From Halococcus morrhuae DSM 1307 (GTDB taxonomy: Archaea > Halobacteriota > Halobacteria > Halobacteriales > Halococcaceae): a stretch of DNA of 46,400 bases. Position 1 is the first letter of the stretch. The number at the start of each line of letters is the position of its first letter. The position numbers were made by a program, and so were the translations under genes. Below, in pieces: positions 24,183-32,518 of the stretch. The notes below the pieces were generated by a model, which made no database searches, had not been told where the DNA came from, and worked only from the letters and a program-made list of their open reading frames with translations. The stretch covers positions 42,957 through 89,356 of the forward strand of contig NZ_AOMC01000046.1 in NCBI RefSeq assembly GCF_000336695.1. The letters run 5' to 3'.

Positions 24183-26426
24183 ATGTCCGGAGCCGTCGAC
24201 GACGACGTTCGCCGCTCGGTCGCGCGCGGACGGGAGACGCTGGGTGCGCTGCTGTCGGCCGCCCAGACGCATCTCCAGAAGGTCGCGATCGTCTTCCTCG
24301 TCGCCTTCCTCGGATCGTTCTACGCGCTCTGGCTCTACGTCTGGGATCGCCTCAAAACGGATCTCTTCGCGCGATTGCCGCCCGCGGTCGCCAAGCAGAC
24401 CTCGGTCGTCGCCACGACGCCGTTCGACGTCCCGCTCCTGCAGGTGAAGATCGCGCTGTTCGTCGCCGCGTTCGTCTCGCTGCCCGTCCTGCTCTACTAC
24501 TCGCGCGACGCGCTCAAGACCCGCGGTTACTGGCCGCAGATCGGCGGCCGCTGGAAGGCCGCGCTCGTCGTGCTCATCGCCGCGCTGTTGTTCGTTCTCG
24601 GTGCCGCCTACGGCTACTTCGTCTTCTTCCCGCTGATGTTCGAGTTCCTCGCGTCGAACTCCGTCGCGGTCGGCTTCCAACCGACTTACTCGATCGTGCT
24701 CTGGGCGCAGTTCATCCTCCTGCTCTCCATTTCGTTCGGCGTCGCCGCCCAGCTCCCGCTCGTGATGACCGGGCTCTCGCTGTCGGAGATCGTCCCCTAC
24801 GAGACCTTCCGCGAGAAGTGGAAATACGCCATCGTCGCCGCCTTCGGCTTCGGCGCGCTGTTCTCGCCGCCGGACCCGTTCACGCAAGTGCTCTGGGCGC
24901 TGCCGATCATCCTCCTCTACGTGCTCAGCCTCGGCCTCACGCGGTTCGTCGTGACCCTCCAGCGCGGTGGAAGCGCCGTCAGCGTCCGCGGGGTTGTTCG
25001 CGACCGCTGGGCGCGCGTTCTCGGGATTCCCGTTCTGATCGCCGGCGGCGTCGCCGGGGCCATCGTCGCCGGTTTCGGCGGCTACTTCAACCGGGTGATC
25101 GTCCCACAGATCCCCTTCTTTGCGCCCGAGGAGCCGGTGTTCAAGTATATTGGTCCACTGCTCGGCCTGCCGCGAGACGCGGCCATCGCGGTCGTCGCGG
25201 CCGCGATCTTCCTCGCGCTCGTCGTCCTCGCGCTCGTCTACTACCTCTACCGCGCCGTCGAGCGTGCCGCTGCCGAACCCGGTCGCCCCGACAGTCCCGC
25301 GACGATCGACGTCGGCGCGCTCGATGCGGCGGGCGTTCGGGCCGCGCCGGCCGAGGCGTTCGCCGAAATGAGCGAGGAGGAGGCGACCGCGCAGGCGAGC
25401 ATGGCGATGAGCGACGGCGATCCGAACAAGGCACAGGCGATCCTCGATCGCTTCGACGACGCACAGACCGCCGGCGAGAACGCCGACGAACTCGACGCGG
25501 ATGCCGACCAGGACGAGGAGTTCCCCGACGAGTTCGAGCCGGCCGTCGAGGACCAAGAACCCGAGGAACCCGAGGGCAACGCGCTCACCCGGACGACCGC
25601 CGGGATGGTCGATTCGTTCACCGCCGAGGAGACGACCGAGGAGGACATCGGCGGCTACTACTACGACATCGCGTTCGTCCTCAACAGCCTGCGCTCGCGG
25701 GCCTTCCTCCTCTTCGGACTGTTCATGGCCGTGCTCGCCGGCACGTTCATCTGGCTCTCGCAGGGAGCCATCGGCGGGATCCGATCGGACTTCCTCACCC
25801 GTCTGCCGGCGGCCGTCCGTCCCGAGAGCATCGGCGTCGTCGAACTCCACCCCGTCGAGGCGCTCGTCTTCGAGATCAAACTCAGTACGCTGCTGGCGGT
25901 GCTCGCCATACTCCCGTTCTTCCTCTACTGGGCCTGGCCAGCGCTGCGCGAACGGGGTCTAGCCGGCGGCGACAGACGGGTGCTGTTCGCCTGGGCCGGT
26001 GCGATGCTGGCGAGCTTGGTCGGCGGCGTCGCCATCGGCTACACCACCGTGGCCCCCACAGTCATCTCGTGGCTCGCCGCCGACGTCGTGGGTTCGAACA
26101 TGGTGGTCGCCTACCGGATCAGCGCCGCGGGCTGGCTCGTCTTCTTCACGACTGCCGGTATCGGCCTGCTCGCGATGATCCCCGTGACGATGGTGCTGTT
26201 CCATCGCGGGGGGCTGGTGCTCTACGGCGCGATGCGCAACCGCTGGCGCGAGGTGACGGTCGGCGTGTTCGCGTTCACCGCTTACGTCTCGCCGCGCGGC
26301 GTGTTCATGATGTTCATCATCGGCATCCCGATCATGCTCTGCTACGGGCTCGGGCTCGGCCTGCTCTGGATATACACTCTCGGCGGGCGGCGGACGACGC
26401 GCGGCCAGCGCGAGAGCGCCGACTGA
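24183..26426 (+). CDS. tatC2: Fused double TatC translocase (TatCt)
   Basis: The 747-residue protein contains two TatC-like halves in one chain. The first half has PFDVPLLQVKIALFVAAF and ALFSPPDPFTQ; the second has HPVEALVFEIKLSTLLAVLAIL and AYVSPRGVFMM. Between them, a large acidic linker (about residues 400-475, with DELDADADQDEEFPDEFEPAVEDQEPEEPEG) and extra helices give about 14 membrane helices in total. Fused TatCt is a hallmark of haloarchaea, where most secretion is folded-protein export. It probably works with TatCo encoded divergently. ATG 24183 (MSGAVDDD) is preferred to an ATG 33 bases upstream; no SD is obvious. Confidence 0.93.
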   Translation: MSGAVDDDVRRSVARGRETLGALLSAAQTHLQKVAIVFLVAFLGSFYALWLYVWDRLKTDLFARLPPAVAKQTSVVATTPFDVPLLQVKIALFVAAFVSLPVLLYYSRDALKTRGYWPQIGGRWKAALVVLIAALLFVLGAAYGYFVFFPLMFEFLASNSVAVGFQPTYSIVLWAQFILLLSISFGVAAQLPLVMTGLSLSEIVPYETFREKWKYAIVAAFGFGALFSPPDPFTQVLWALPIILLYVLSLGLTRFVVTLQRGGSAVSVRGVVRDRWARVLGIPVLIAGGVAGAIVAGFGGYFNRVIVPQIPFFAPEEPVFKYIGPLLGLPRDAAIAVVAAAIFLALVVLALVYYLYRAVERAAAEPGRPDSPATIDVGALDAAGVRAAPAEAFAEMSEEEATAQASMAMSDGDPNKAQAILDRFDDAQTAGENADELDADADQDEEFPDEFEPAVEDQEPEEPEGNALTRTTAGMVDSFTAEETTEEDIGGYYYDIAFVLNSLRSRAFLLFGLFMAVLAGTFIWLSQGAIGGIRSDFLTRLPAAVRPESIGVVELHPVEALVFEIKLSTLLAVLAILPFFLYWAWPALRERGLAGGDRRVLFAWAGAMLASLVGGVAIGYTTVAPTVISWLAADVVGSNMVVAYRISAAGWLVFFTTAGIGLLAMIPVTMVLFHRGGLVLYGAMRNRWREVTVGVFAFTAYVSPRGVFMMFIIGIPIMLCYGLGLGLLWIYTLGGRRTTRGQRESAD

Positions 26427-26463
26427 TCGAACGGCCTATCTATACGTAGCGTTCGCCTCCGAT

Positions 26464-26505
26464 ATGACACACTCCTCGACGGATAGCGCCGGGAGGCCAC
26501 GATGA
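26464..26505 (+). CDS. 13-codon upstream ORF overlapping the transporter start
   Basis: ATG at 26464 opens MTHSSTDSAGRPR and stops with TGA at 26503-26505, overlapping the ATG of the transporter (26502) as ATGA. The ATG is about 22 bases from a CTATCTATAC box (26437-26446), so it could be translated as a nearly leaderless ORF, and its last codons contain the GGGAGG SD-like site of the next gene. It may couple or attenuate transporter translation. It could also be chance; there is no protein family support. Confidence 0.3.
   Translation: MTHSSTDSAGRPR
26491..26496 (+). promoter_or_regulatory. Shine-Dalgarno-like site of the transporter gene
   Basis: GGGAGG is five bases before the ATG at 26502. 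Most genes in this window lack such a site, so this one is notable and fits a leadered transcript starting near 26464-26470. Confidence 0.5.
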
Positions 26506-27215
26506 GCGATCGCGGGGCCTCCGGCGTCCAGGTCGCGCTGATCGCCCTGTTCACGACCGCGCTCGTGACCGCCCAGCTCACCGCGACGAAGGTGCTCGCG
26601 TTCTCGATCCCGTTCTCGCTGCCGATCGTCGGCTCGGAGCTGATCCTCCCGGGCGCGTCGCTCGCCTACGCGCTGACCTTCCTCGCTTCGGACTGTTACT
26701 CGGAACTGTACGGCCGGCGGTCGGCTCACGTCCTCGTCAACCTCGGTTTCGCGATGAACCTCGTCCTGCTGGTGCTGGTCTGGGCGACGATCGCTGCCCC
26801 GGCCGCAGCCAGCAGCGCGGTCGATCCCGGGACGTTCGCCGCGGTGCTCGGCGCGAGCACGAACGTCGTACTGGGCAGCCTGATCGCCTATCTCGTCAGT
26901 CAGAACTGGGACGTGTTCGTCTTCCACCGGCTCAAGGAGTACACCGACGGGCGCGCGCTCTGGCTGCGCAACGTCGGCTCGACGGCGACGAGTCAGGCGA
27001 TCGACACCGTGATCTTCGTCGGCGTCGCCTTCTATCTCGCGCCGGAACTGCTCGGCGTCGGCAGCGCGCTCCCGCCGTCGATCCTGCTCGGTCTCGGGAT
27101 CGGCCAGTATCTGCTCAAACTCCTCATCGCGCTGTTCGACACGCCCGCGGTCTACGCCATCGTCGGCTACGCGCGCTCACGGACGACGGCCGGATCGGCC
27201 GCCGGCGCTGACTAA
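26502..27215 (+). CDS. Queuosine-precursor transporter-like protein (VUT/YhhQ family)
   Basis: A 237-residue membrane protein with about six helices and YhhQ/VUT family features: the first helix ends in TAQLTATKVLAFS, and the segment YALTFLASDCYSELYGRR (residues 52-69) is the family signature. NVGSTATSQAIDTVIFVGVAFY and the closing LIALFDTPAVYAIVGYAR also match. In bacteria these import preQ0 or preQ1 for queuosine; in archaea a deazapurine precursor for archaeosine is the likely cargo, by inference. It has an SD-like site and a short upstream ORF, unlike its neighbours. It converges with the IMPACT gene, 14 bases apart. Confidence 0.85.
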   Translation: MSDRGASGVQVALIALFTTALVTAQLTATKVLAFSIPFSLPIVGSELILPGASLAYALTFLASDCYSELYGRRSAHVLVNLGFAMNLVLLVLVWATIAAPAAASSAVDPGTFAAVLGASTNVVLGSLIAYLVSQNWDVFVFHRLKEYTDGRALWLRNVGSTATSQAIDTVIFVGVAFYLAPELLGVGSALPPSILLGLGIGQYLLKLLIALFDTPAVYAIVGYARSRTTAGSAAGAD

Positions 27216-27229
27216 CCCTCCCCACTTCC

Positions 27230-27841
27230 TCACTCGCCGTCGTCCGATTCCAGTTCCGCCCGCCCGCTGGTCGCGCTCAGCAGTCGTTCGCGCAGCTCCG
27301 CAGCATCGGCGCTCGGCACGCGCACCGCGAAGCTCGCGCGCTCTTCGTACTCGGCCTCGAAATCCACGTCACTACTTTCGAGGATCCCACGTACAGTCCC
27401 CGAGTCGTCGTAGTCGACGGCGAGGCGGAGCCGTTCGTGCGGGCGCTGTTCGACGGTTCCGGCGTCGTCGAGCGCGAGCTTCACCGCCCGGCCGTAGGCA
27501 CGGGCGAGCCCGCCGACGCCGAGGTTCGTCCCGCCGTAGTAGCGCGTGACGACCCCTGCGACGTTCTCGATCTCTTCGCGTTCGAGAACCGTGAGCGCGG
27601 GTTTGCCGGCCGATCCGCCGGGCTCGCCGTCGTCGCTCGCGTACTCTCGGAGCGGATCGGCGCGCACCCGATAGGCTGGCACGTTGTGCGACGCGTCCGG
27701 ATGTTCGTTCTCGATGGCGGCGACGAACGCCTCAGCGTCGCCGACCGTTTCGGCCGGTGCGATGTAACCGAGGAACCGTGAACCGCGCTCCTCGAAGGCC
27801 GCCTCGCCGCGTCCCTCGACCGTGCGGTAGGTCTCGCTCAT
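27230..27841 (-). CDS. IMPACT/YigZ family protein (UPF0029)
   Basis: The 203-residue protein has the UPF0029 domain (GSRFLGYIAPAETVGDAEAFV, ASHNVPAYRVR, the conserved block DDGEPGGSAGKPAL and VVTRYYGGTNLGVGGLARAYG) and a C-terminal DUF1949 ferredoxin-like domain (LRLAVDYDDSGTVRGILE). Family members are linked to translation control or peptide and nucleic-acid binding; the exact role in archaea is unknown. Its ATG overlaps the stop of the ACT-domain gene by 4 bases (ATGA), so it is the last gene of the hisB operon. Confidence 0.87.
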   Translation of the reverse strand: MSETYRTVEGRGEAAFEERGSRFLGYIAPAETVGDAEAFVAAIENEHPDASHNVPAYRVRADPLREYASDDGEPGGSAGKPALTVLEREEIENVAGVVTRYYGGTNLGVGGLARAYGRAVKLALDDAGTVEQRPHERLRLAVDYDDSGTVRGILESSDVDFEAEYEERASFAVRVPSADAAELRERLLSATSGRAELESDDGE

Positions 27842-28341
27842 TCGAGTTCGAGCTTGCGGACGAACGGGAGCTCGCGGATCTCGGTCAACACGTCACCGGG
27901 GAGCGGCTCGTCGGTGATGATCGACAGCCGCGGCTCGTCGGTGAACTCGGGGTCCTCGCTGATCGTCTGGCGGATCGAGACGTCGTGATCGGCGATCACG
28001 GTCGTGACGCGAGCGACGATACCCACCCCTTCGGCGTCGCCGACCGCGACGGTGAGCACCGAGAGATCGAGCACCGGCGCGAGGTCCTTCAAACTGGGGA
28101 CCGCCGAAATGTTCTGGAAGATGGGTCGCAGTTCGTCGTCGTCGAGCAGCGTGTCGGTCGTCGAATCGACCACTCTCCTGTCGACGCCGACCTCGGTCGC
28201 GATCTGCGTGTTCGGGATCTCGATGTCGCCCGAGACCACCCGGCCCTCCGAACTCACCGAGAAGCCGCGTTCGAGCAGTAGCCTGACGACGGCCTGCTGG
28301 CCCGGACTGCCAGCGAACTTCGCCATGATCTCGTCGAACAT
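27838..28341 (-). CDS. HTH- and ACT-domain regulator of amino acid metabolism (COG2150-like)
   Basis: A 167-residue protein. The N-terminal half is a winged-helix-like domain (SPGQQAVVRLLLERGFSVSSEG, then IPNTQIATEVGVDRRVVDSTTDTLL). The C-terminal half is an ACT domain (VLTVAVGDAEGVGIVARVTTVIADHDVSIRQTIS) of the kind that binds amino acids. COG2150 proteins are predicted archaeal regulators of amino acid metabolism. Its ATG shares one base with the hisB stop (TGATG), and its stop overlaps the next start. The arrangement hints that histidine or another amino acid is its ligand; that is inference. Confidence 0.85.
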   Translation of the reverse strand: MFDEIMAKFAGSPGQQAVVRLLLERGFSVSSEGRVVSGDIEIPNTQIATEVGVDRRVVDSTTDTLLDDDELRPIFQNISAVPSLKDLAPVLDLSVLTVAVGDAEGVGIVARVTTVIADHDVSIRQTISEDPEFTDEPRLSIITDEPLPGDVLTEIRELPFVRKLELE

Positions 28342-28925
28342 CACAGCGTGCCCTTCGTGCTCGGGGTTCCCTCGCGGCGCTCGTCGGGCCGGGTGGCGTC
28401 GTCGAGCGCCCGCGCGACGGCCTTGAACAGCGCCTCGATCTCGTGGTGGGCGTTCTCGCCCGTTATTTCGGTATGGAGCGTCAATCCAGCATTTGTCGCG
28501 AGCGAGCGGAAGAAATGCGGGGCCATTGCGCTCGTGAACTCCCCGACCGTGGCCTGCGAGAATGTGCCATCGAACCGAAAGAGCGGTCGTCCGGAAACGT
28601 CGACGACAGCGCCCGCGACGGCCTCGTCGAGGGGAACTTTTCGATCGGCGAACCGTTGGATCCCGGCACGGTCGCCGAGCGCCTCGTCGACGGCCGTCCC
28701 GAGCGCGATGGCGACGTCCTCGATCGTGTGGTGGTCGTCGACGTGGAGGTCGCCATCGCAGGTCACGTCGAGATCGAACAGGCCGTGTTTCGCGAACGAG
28801 TCGAGCATGTGATCGAGGAAGCCGATGCCCGTCTCGGCGGTCGAGTCGCCGTCGCCGTCGATGGTGAGCGAGAGCTCGATGGCCGTCTCGGCCGTCTCGC
28901 GCGTTACGGTCGCAGTCCGGGGCAT
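28341..28925 (-). CDS. hisB: Imidazoleglycerol-phosphate dehydratase (HisB)
   Basis: HisB dehydrates imidazole glycerol phosphate to imidazole acetol phosphate in histidine synthesis. The 194-residue protein has the Mn-binding motifs in both halves of its internal repeat: [15 protein letters not shown] and [15 protein letters not shown] in the first, and [20 protein letters not shown] and [19 protein letters not shown] in the second. The length is right for a stand-alone dehydratase without the bacterial phosphatase domain. The ATG is at 28925 ([14 protein letters not shown]). It leads a three-gene overlapping operon with the ACT regulator and the IMPACT gene. Only hisA is also nearby, so the pathway is split. 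Confidence 0.93.
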   Translation of the reverse strand: MPRTATVTRETAETAIELSLTIDGDGDSTAETGIGFLDHMLDSFAKHGLFDLDVTCDGDLHVDDHHTIEDVAIALGTAVDEALGDRAGIQRFADRKVPLDEAVAGAVVDVSGRPLFRFDGTFSQATVGEFTSAMAPHFFRSLATNAGLTLHTEITGENAHHEIEALFKAVARALDDATRPDERREGTPSTKGTL

Positions 28926-28984
28926 ATCGGTGCTTTCCGGGCAGACGTAAGGCGGTTGTGCTAGCCGTCGGCCGTTCCAAACCC

Positions 28985-28991
28985 TTATTTT
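28985..28991 (+). promoter_or_regulatory. TATA-like box of the membrane-protein gene
   Basis: TTATTTT lies about 26 bases before the ATG at 29014, consistent with a leaderless promoter divergent from hisB. Confidence 0.4.
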
Positions 28992-29013
28992 CCAGCCGAC
29001 TGCCATCTGAGCC

Positions 29014-29739
29014 ATGGATATCGACGATGGAACGAGCGACCGTGACCCGGACGACGACCGGTCCACCGCCGGTGATCGTTCCACGGCCGACGATCGCACC
29101 ACGACTGACGGCCACTCCACGGCCGACGACCGCTCCACGACCGACACCACCCCGACTGCCGACCGATCGACCGGCGAGACACGCCGTGAGGGTGGTGCTG
29201 GTGAGACGATCGGCCGGAGCCTCGACTCGGCGCGCGACACGCTCGCCCAGTCCGGCCCGCGATCACAGCTCACGTTCGTCATCGGGCTGTTCGGCATCGT
29301 CGGTGCCGGGTTCGGTCTGCTGGGCGTCATCGTCCTCGAACTGCTCGCCGGCGGCAGCGGTGGCGGGTTCGGCGGGGCGATCATCGCTGGCCTGTTTCTG
29401 ATCTCGGTGCTGATCGTCGTGTTGCTGACCGGTCCCGTCATGGCCGTCATCTCCGGGCTCCGTATCGCCGAACGGTTGGACGAGGCACGGGCGACCTATC
29501 TCACGAGCTTCATCGCCACCGCGGTCGGCTACGTCGTGATGGTGCTCATCGCTGCCGTCCTCATCGGCCTCGTCGCCGGCGGTGGCGGCGGTGGTGCCGA
29601 AGCCACCCCAACTGGTAGTACGACCACGAACCCCTTCGACATCGCCGGTCTCATCGTCCCGCTGGTCGCTCTCGCCATCCCGGTCGGTCTCACCGGGTTG
29701 GCGTCGGCGTTCCTCACGCGTTGGAACGCCACTCGGTGA
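29014..29739 (+). CDS. Four-helix membrane protein with repetitive Thr/Asp-rich N terminus
   Basis: The 241-residue protein has a disordered, polar N terminus of about 70 residues built from STADDR-like units (DNA repeat at 29062-29151), then helices around [74 protein letters not shown] and [18 protein letters not shown]. Gly-rich turns (GGGGGG and GGSGGG) separate them. No family is recognised; similar haloarchaeal membrane proteins with a low-complexity tail are unannotated. Substrate binding or signalling roles are unknown. It starts divergently from hisB, 88 bases away. Confidence 0.65.
   Translation: MDIDDGTSDRDPDDDRSTAGDRSTADDRTTTDGHSTADDRSTTDTTPTADRSTGETRREGGAGETIGRSLDSARDTLAQSGPRSQLTFVIGLFGIVGAGFGLLGVIVLELLAGGSGGGFGGAIIAGLFLISVLIVVLLTGPVMAVISGLRIAERLDEARATYLTSFIATAVGYVVMVLIAAVLIGLVAGGGGGGAEATPTGSTTTNPFDIAGLIVPLVALAIPVGLTGLASAFLTRWNATR
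29062..29151 (+). repeat. Five 18-bp tandem coding repeat units (one 36-bp unit twice)
   Basis: In-frame units of six codons read [30 protein letters not shown]. Two larger 36-base units (from 29080 and from 29116) match closely, so the tract probably grew by slippage or unequal exchange. It encodes a disordered extracellular or cytoplasmic tail. Confidence 0.6.
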
Positions 29740-29813
29740 AACGAAACCGTCCTCTCACCCTCGATCGCTGATTCGCTAGCCGTCGCCGTACTGACCCCGT
29801 GCCGGCGGTTCCC

Positions 29814-30539
29814 TCATTCGTCGAGCGCCGCACGCGCGTCGGCGAGCGTGAACCTCCCTTCGTAGAGCGCGCTGCCGACGACGACCGCGTCCGCACCCGC
29901 CCCGCGGAGCGTCCGGATGTCGTCGATCGTCCCGACGCCGCCGCTGGCGACGACCGGGATCGAGACCGCCTCCGTGATCCGACGGACGCGCTCGGCCTCG
30001 ACACCCTCCAGCCGGCCCTCGACGTCGACATCAGTGAAGAGAATCCCGCCCGCCCCGCGCTCCGCGTACTCGACGGCCGCCTCGGCAGGATTCAACCCTG
30101 TGCTCTCGGTCCAACCGGCGACGACCACTTCGCCATCGCTGGCGTCGAGACTGACGAGCACCCGTTCGGGGTGGGTCTCGCTGATCTCGTCGACGAGATC
30201 GGGATTTTCGACGGCTGCAGTACCCAGAATCACGCGCTCGACGCCGCTGTCGAGCAGCGAACGGGCGTCGGTGGCGGTGCGGATCCCGCCACCGAGCTGC
30301 ACGGGGACATCGACTGCCTCGACGATCCGTTCGATCGCCCGTGCGTTCTCGCGTTCGCCCTCGAACGCACCGTCGAGATCGACGAGATGGAGCGTGCGCG
30401 CGCCCGCCGCGACCCAGCGTTCGGCCGCTTCGACCGGGTCGCCGTACGCCGTTTCGCTCCCGCGCTCGCCGCCGACGAGCTGGACGACCGCTCCCTCCTG
30501 TACGTCGACGGCTGGGATCACCTCGAAACCCTCGAACAT
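29814..30539 (-). CDS. hisA: HisA, phosphoribosylformimino-AICAR ribotide isomerase
   Basis: HisA opens the ribose ring of ProFAR in histidine synthesis. The 241-residue (beta/alpha)8 barrel has both catalytic Asp residues, Asp12 in VIPAVDVQ and Asp170 in FTDVDVEG, and the two phosphate-binding motifs QLGGGIRT and VVASGGVGTIDD. The full length and the start at ATG 30539 fit the family. Its last residues (ADARAALDE) are typical of haloarchaeal HisA. It lies divergent from the phosphate permease gene, 114 bases apart. Confidence 0.93.
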   Translation of the reverse strand: MFEGFEVIPAVDVQEGAVVQLVGGERGSETAYGDPVEAAERWVAAGARTLHLVDLDGAFEGERENARAIERIVEAVDVPVQLGGGIRTATDARSLLDSGVERVILGTAAVENPDLVDEISETHPERVLVSLDASDGEVVVAGWTESTGLNPAEAAVEYAERGAGGILFTDVDVEGRLEGVEAERVRRITEAVSIPVVASGGVGTIDDIRTLRGAGADAVVVGSALYEGRFTLADARAALDE

Positions 30540-30604
30540 GAGGGGCTCTCCGCGAGCGCCGGCCTAAACCCGTCGGAAGCCGTCGCCGATAACTTACGAA
30601 ATGG

Positions 30605-30622
30605 TTTCTCGTGAGCGAGAAA
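30605..30622. promoter_or_regulatory. 18-bp perfect inverted repeat in the hisA-phosphate permease gap
   Basis: TTTCTCG and CGAGAAA flank TGAG. The repeat lies just upstream of an AACTATC box (about 30624-30630), some 27 bases before the permease ATG, the place for an operator or activator site on the permease promoter. It could equally serve hisA on the other strand. No known box is matched with confidence. Confidence 0.35.
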
Positions 30623-30653
30623 GAACTATCCGTTCGGCGTCGTATGAGGAACT

Positions 30654-31799
30654 ATGGCACTCTCGGCTCTCTTCGTGGTCGGCCTCGGCGTCGCGGTGTT
30701 CGTCGGCTTCAACGTCGGCGGCTCGAACATCGGCGTCGCCTTCGGGCCGGCCGCCGGCGCGAGCGCGGTCTCGAAGACCGGCGCGGCGGCGCTGATGACG
30801 CTCTTTTTCTTCCTCGGCGGCTGGACGGTCGGGCGTGGCGTCGTCCGAACGATGGGCGGGCGGATCGTCCCGTCGAGCTATTTCACGCCCGAGACGAGCG
30901 TCATCGTGCTCTTCTTCATCGGGTTCGCGCTGTTCCTCGCCAACGTCGTCGGCGTCCCCGCCTCGACCTCGATGACCGGCGTCGGCTCGATCGCGGGCCT
31001 CGGGCTGGCGAGCGAGGCGCTCGACTGGGCGACGATGACCGAGATCCTGACCTGGTGGCTCGTCTCGCCGATCGTCGCCTTCTGGGTCAGCGCCGTTGTC
31101 GGCCGGTATTTCTACTCACGGCTCGCCAGCACGCTCGCGATCAACCAGACCCAGGGATCGCTGTTCGCACTCGATCGCCGGGGAGTGCTGCCACGGCCGC
31201 GCCTCGGGGCGAACACCACCCGTCGCGAGGCCGTCGGGACGCTGTTGGTGGTCATCGTGGCCTGCTATACGGCGTTCAGTGCTGGCACGTCGAACGCCGC
31301 CAACGCGATCGCGCCGCTGGTCGGCGCGGGCACGCTCGCGATAGAGCCCGGATTGCTGCTCGTCGGCGTCGCGGTCGGGCTCGGCGCGTTCACGATCGGC
31401 CGGCGAACGATCGCGACGATGGGCGAGGGGCTCACCGAGATGCCGCTGCTGGCGGCGCTCGTGGTCGCGATCGTGAGTTCGACGCTCGTCACGATCTTAT
31501 CGTGGTTCGACATCCCCGTCAGCGTCGTCATCATCGCCACGATGTCGATCGTCGGGCTCGGCTGGGGCCGGGCGACCCGGACCGTCGACGAGCGCACCGA
31601 TCCGCTGGCGACGGGTGGGACGTCGGTCAGCGAGGCTGTGGTGGCCGACGAGGACCTGCGTGATCCGGGGGCGACCGACGAGGCGGCGGAGCTGTTCGAA
31701 CCGGCGACGACGGCGAAAGTCATCGCCCTCCAGAACCTGGTTCCCGCGATCTCGACGATCGCTGCCTACCTCGTTTTCCGGTTTCTCACGGTCTTTTAA
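30654..31799 (+). CDS. PiT-family inorganic phosphate permease
   Basis: The 381-residue permease has the two internal repeats of the PiT family. The first repeat contains [20 protein letters not shown] and [12 protein letters not shown]; the second contains [20 protein letters not shown] and [14 protein letters not shown]. It imports phosphate, or metal-phosphate, with a cation; haloarchaeal members probably use Na+. About ten helices are visible. No PhoU-like regulator is encoded beside it, unlike many PiT loci. ATG 30654 is close to the AACTATC box. Confidence 0.88.
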   Translation: MALSALFVVGLGVAVFVGFNVGGSNIGVAFGPAAGASAVSKTGAAALMTLFFFLGGWTVGRGVVRTMGGRIVPSSYFTPETSVIVLFFIGFALFLANVVGVPASTSMTGVGSIAGLGLASEALDWATMTEILTWWLVSPIVAFWVSAVVGRYFYSRLASTLAINQTQGSLFALDRRGVLPRPRLGANTTRREAVGTLLVVIVACYTAFSAGTSNAANAIAPLVGAGTLAIEPGLLLVGVAVGLGAFTIGRRTIATMGEGLTEMPLLAALVVAIVSSTLVTILSWFDIPVSVVIIATMSIVGLGWGRATRTVDERTDPLATGGTSVSEAVVADEDLRDPGATDEAAELFEPATTAKVIALQNLVPAISTIAAYLVFRFLTVF

Positions 31800-31855
31800 T
31801 CGATTCTGTGATCCGAACAACAACACCTAACAAGCCGGGGGGTCAACGGCGGGTG

Positions 31856-32245
31856 ATGCCCACCGTAGAATACGTCAACTACGAAGTGTTCGACGATCAG
31901 GGATGGGAAATCGACGACGACGACCTGTTCGAGAAGGCCGAAGACGCCGGTCTCGGTGAAGAGGATTACGGCACGATCGACGTCAACGAGTCGGAGTACA
32001 TCCTCGAAGCCGCCGAGGCGCAGGGGTACGACTGGCCGTTCTCGTGCCGGGCGGGCGCGTGTGCGAACTGCGCCGCCATCGTCAAAGAGGGCGAGATCGA
32101 CATGGACATGCAGCAGATCCTCTCCAACGAGGAGGTCGAGGACCGTAACGTGCGTCTGACCTGCATCGGCAGCCCGGCCGCCGACGAGGTCAAGATCGTC
32201 TACAACGCCAAACACCTCGACTACCTGCAGAACCGCGTCATATAA
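31856..32245 (+). CDS. fdx: Plant-type 2Fe-2S ferredoxin, haloarchaeal
   Basis: A 129-residue electron carrier for 2-oxoacid oxidoreductases and other redox enzymes. The cluster ligands are Cys64, Cys69 and Cys72 in [10 protein letters not shown], and Cys103 in LTCIG. An acidic N-terminal insertion of about 30 residues ([22 protein letters not shown]) marks the haloarchaeal subgroup. The start [14 protein letters not shown] at 31856 has a GGTG just before it. It lies 56 bases after the phosphate permease; a shared transcript is possible but not shown. Confidence 0.95.
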   Translation: MPTVEYVNYEVFDDQGWEIDDDDLFEKAEDAGLGEEDYGTIDVNESEYILEAAEAQGYDWPFSCRAGACANCAAIVKEGEIDMDMQQILSNEEVEDRNVRLTCIGSPAADEVKIVYNAKHLDYLQNRVI

Positions 32246-32518
32246 CGCCCCCACTTTTCACACGGGGTCTTCGCTTGCGCCTCCGGCGCTCGCTCGAACT
32301 CCGTGGGAACCCTATCCTCGCGCGTCGACAGTGAACGACGGCTCAGAGGCGCTCCGCTCTTTAGGTGGATGAACGACTCCCGCTCGCTCGGCCGTTGGCC
32401 TCGCTCGCTACCGTCAGTTGCGCTCGCCGCCACCCTGCTACCCCGCCATCCCGATCGCTGCCGTCGCTCCGTCACCGCCGACGATCCACCGAACAGTTTT
32501 GTGACTGCATGGTGAGTG
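32246..32518. other. Intergenic stretch without a supported gene
   Basis: This gap of about 270 bases has no convincing ORF. It contains a GC-rich GCGCCTCCGGCGCTCGCTCG run of the low-complexity kind seen in haloarchaeal spacers. The A+T-rich end (AACAGTTTTGTGAC, about 32490-32504) is probably the SDR promoter. No tRNA-like T-loop is visible. Confidence 0.5.

Noticed and set aside
28926-29450. Extended minus-strand frame joined to hisB
   Set aside because: The HisB domain begins at MPRTATV (28925); upstream residues are low-complexity and overlap the divergent membrane protein.
32246-32518. Possible RNA gene or pseudogene between ferredoxin and SDR
   Set aside because: No tRNA-type T-loop, no stable paired pattern I could support, and no coding frame; the GC-rich CTCCGGCGCTCG run is typical spacer.
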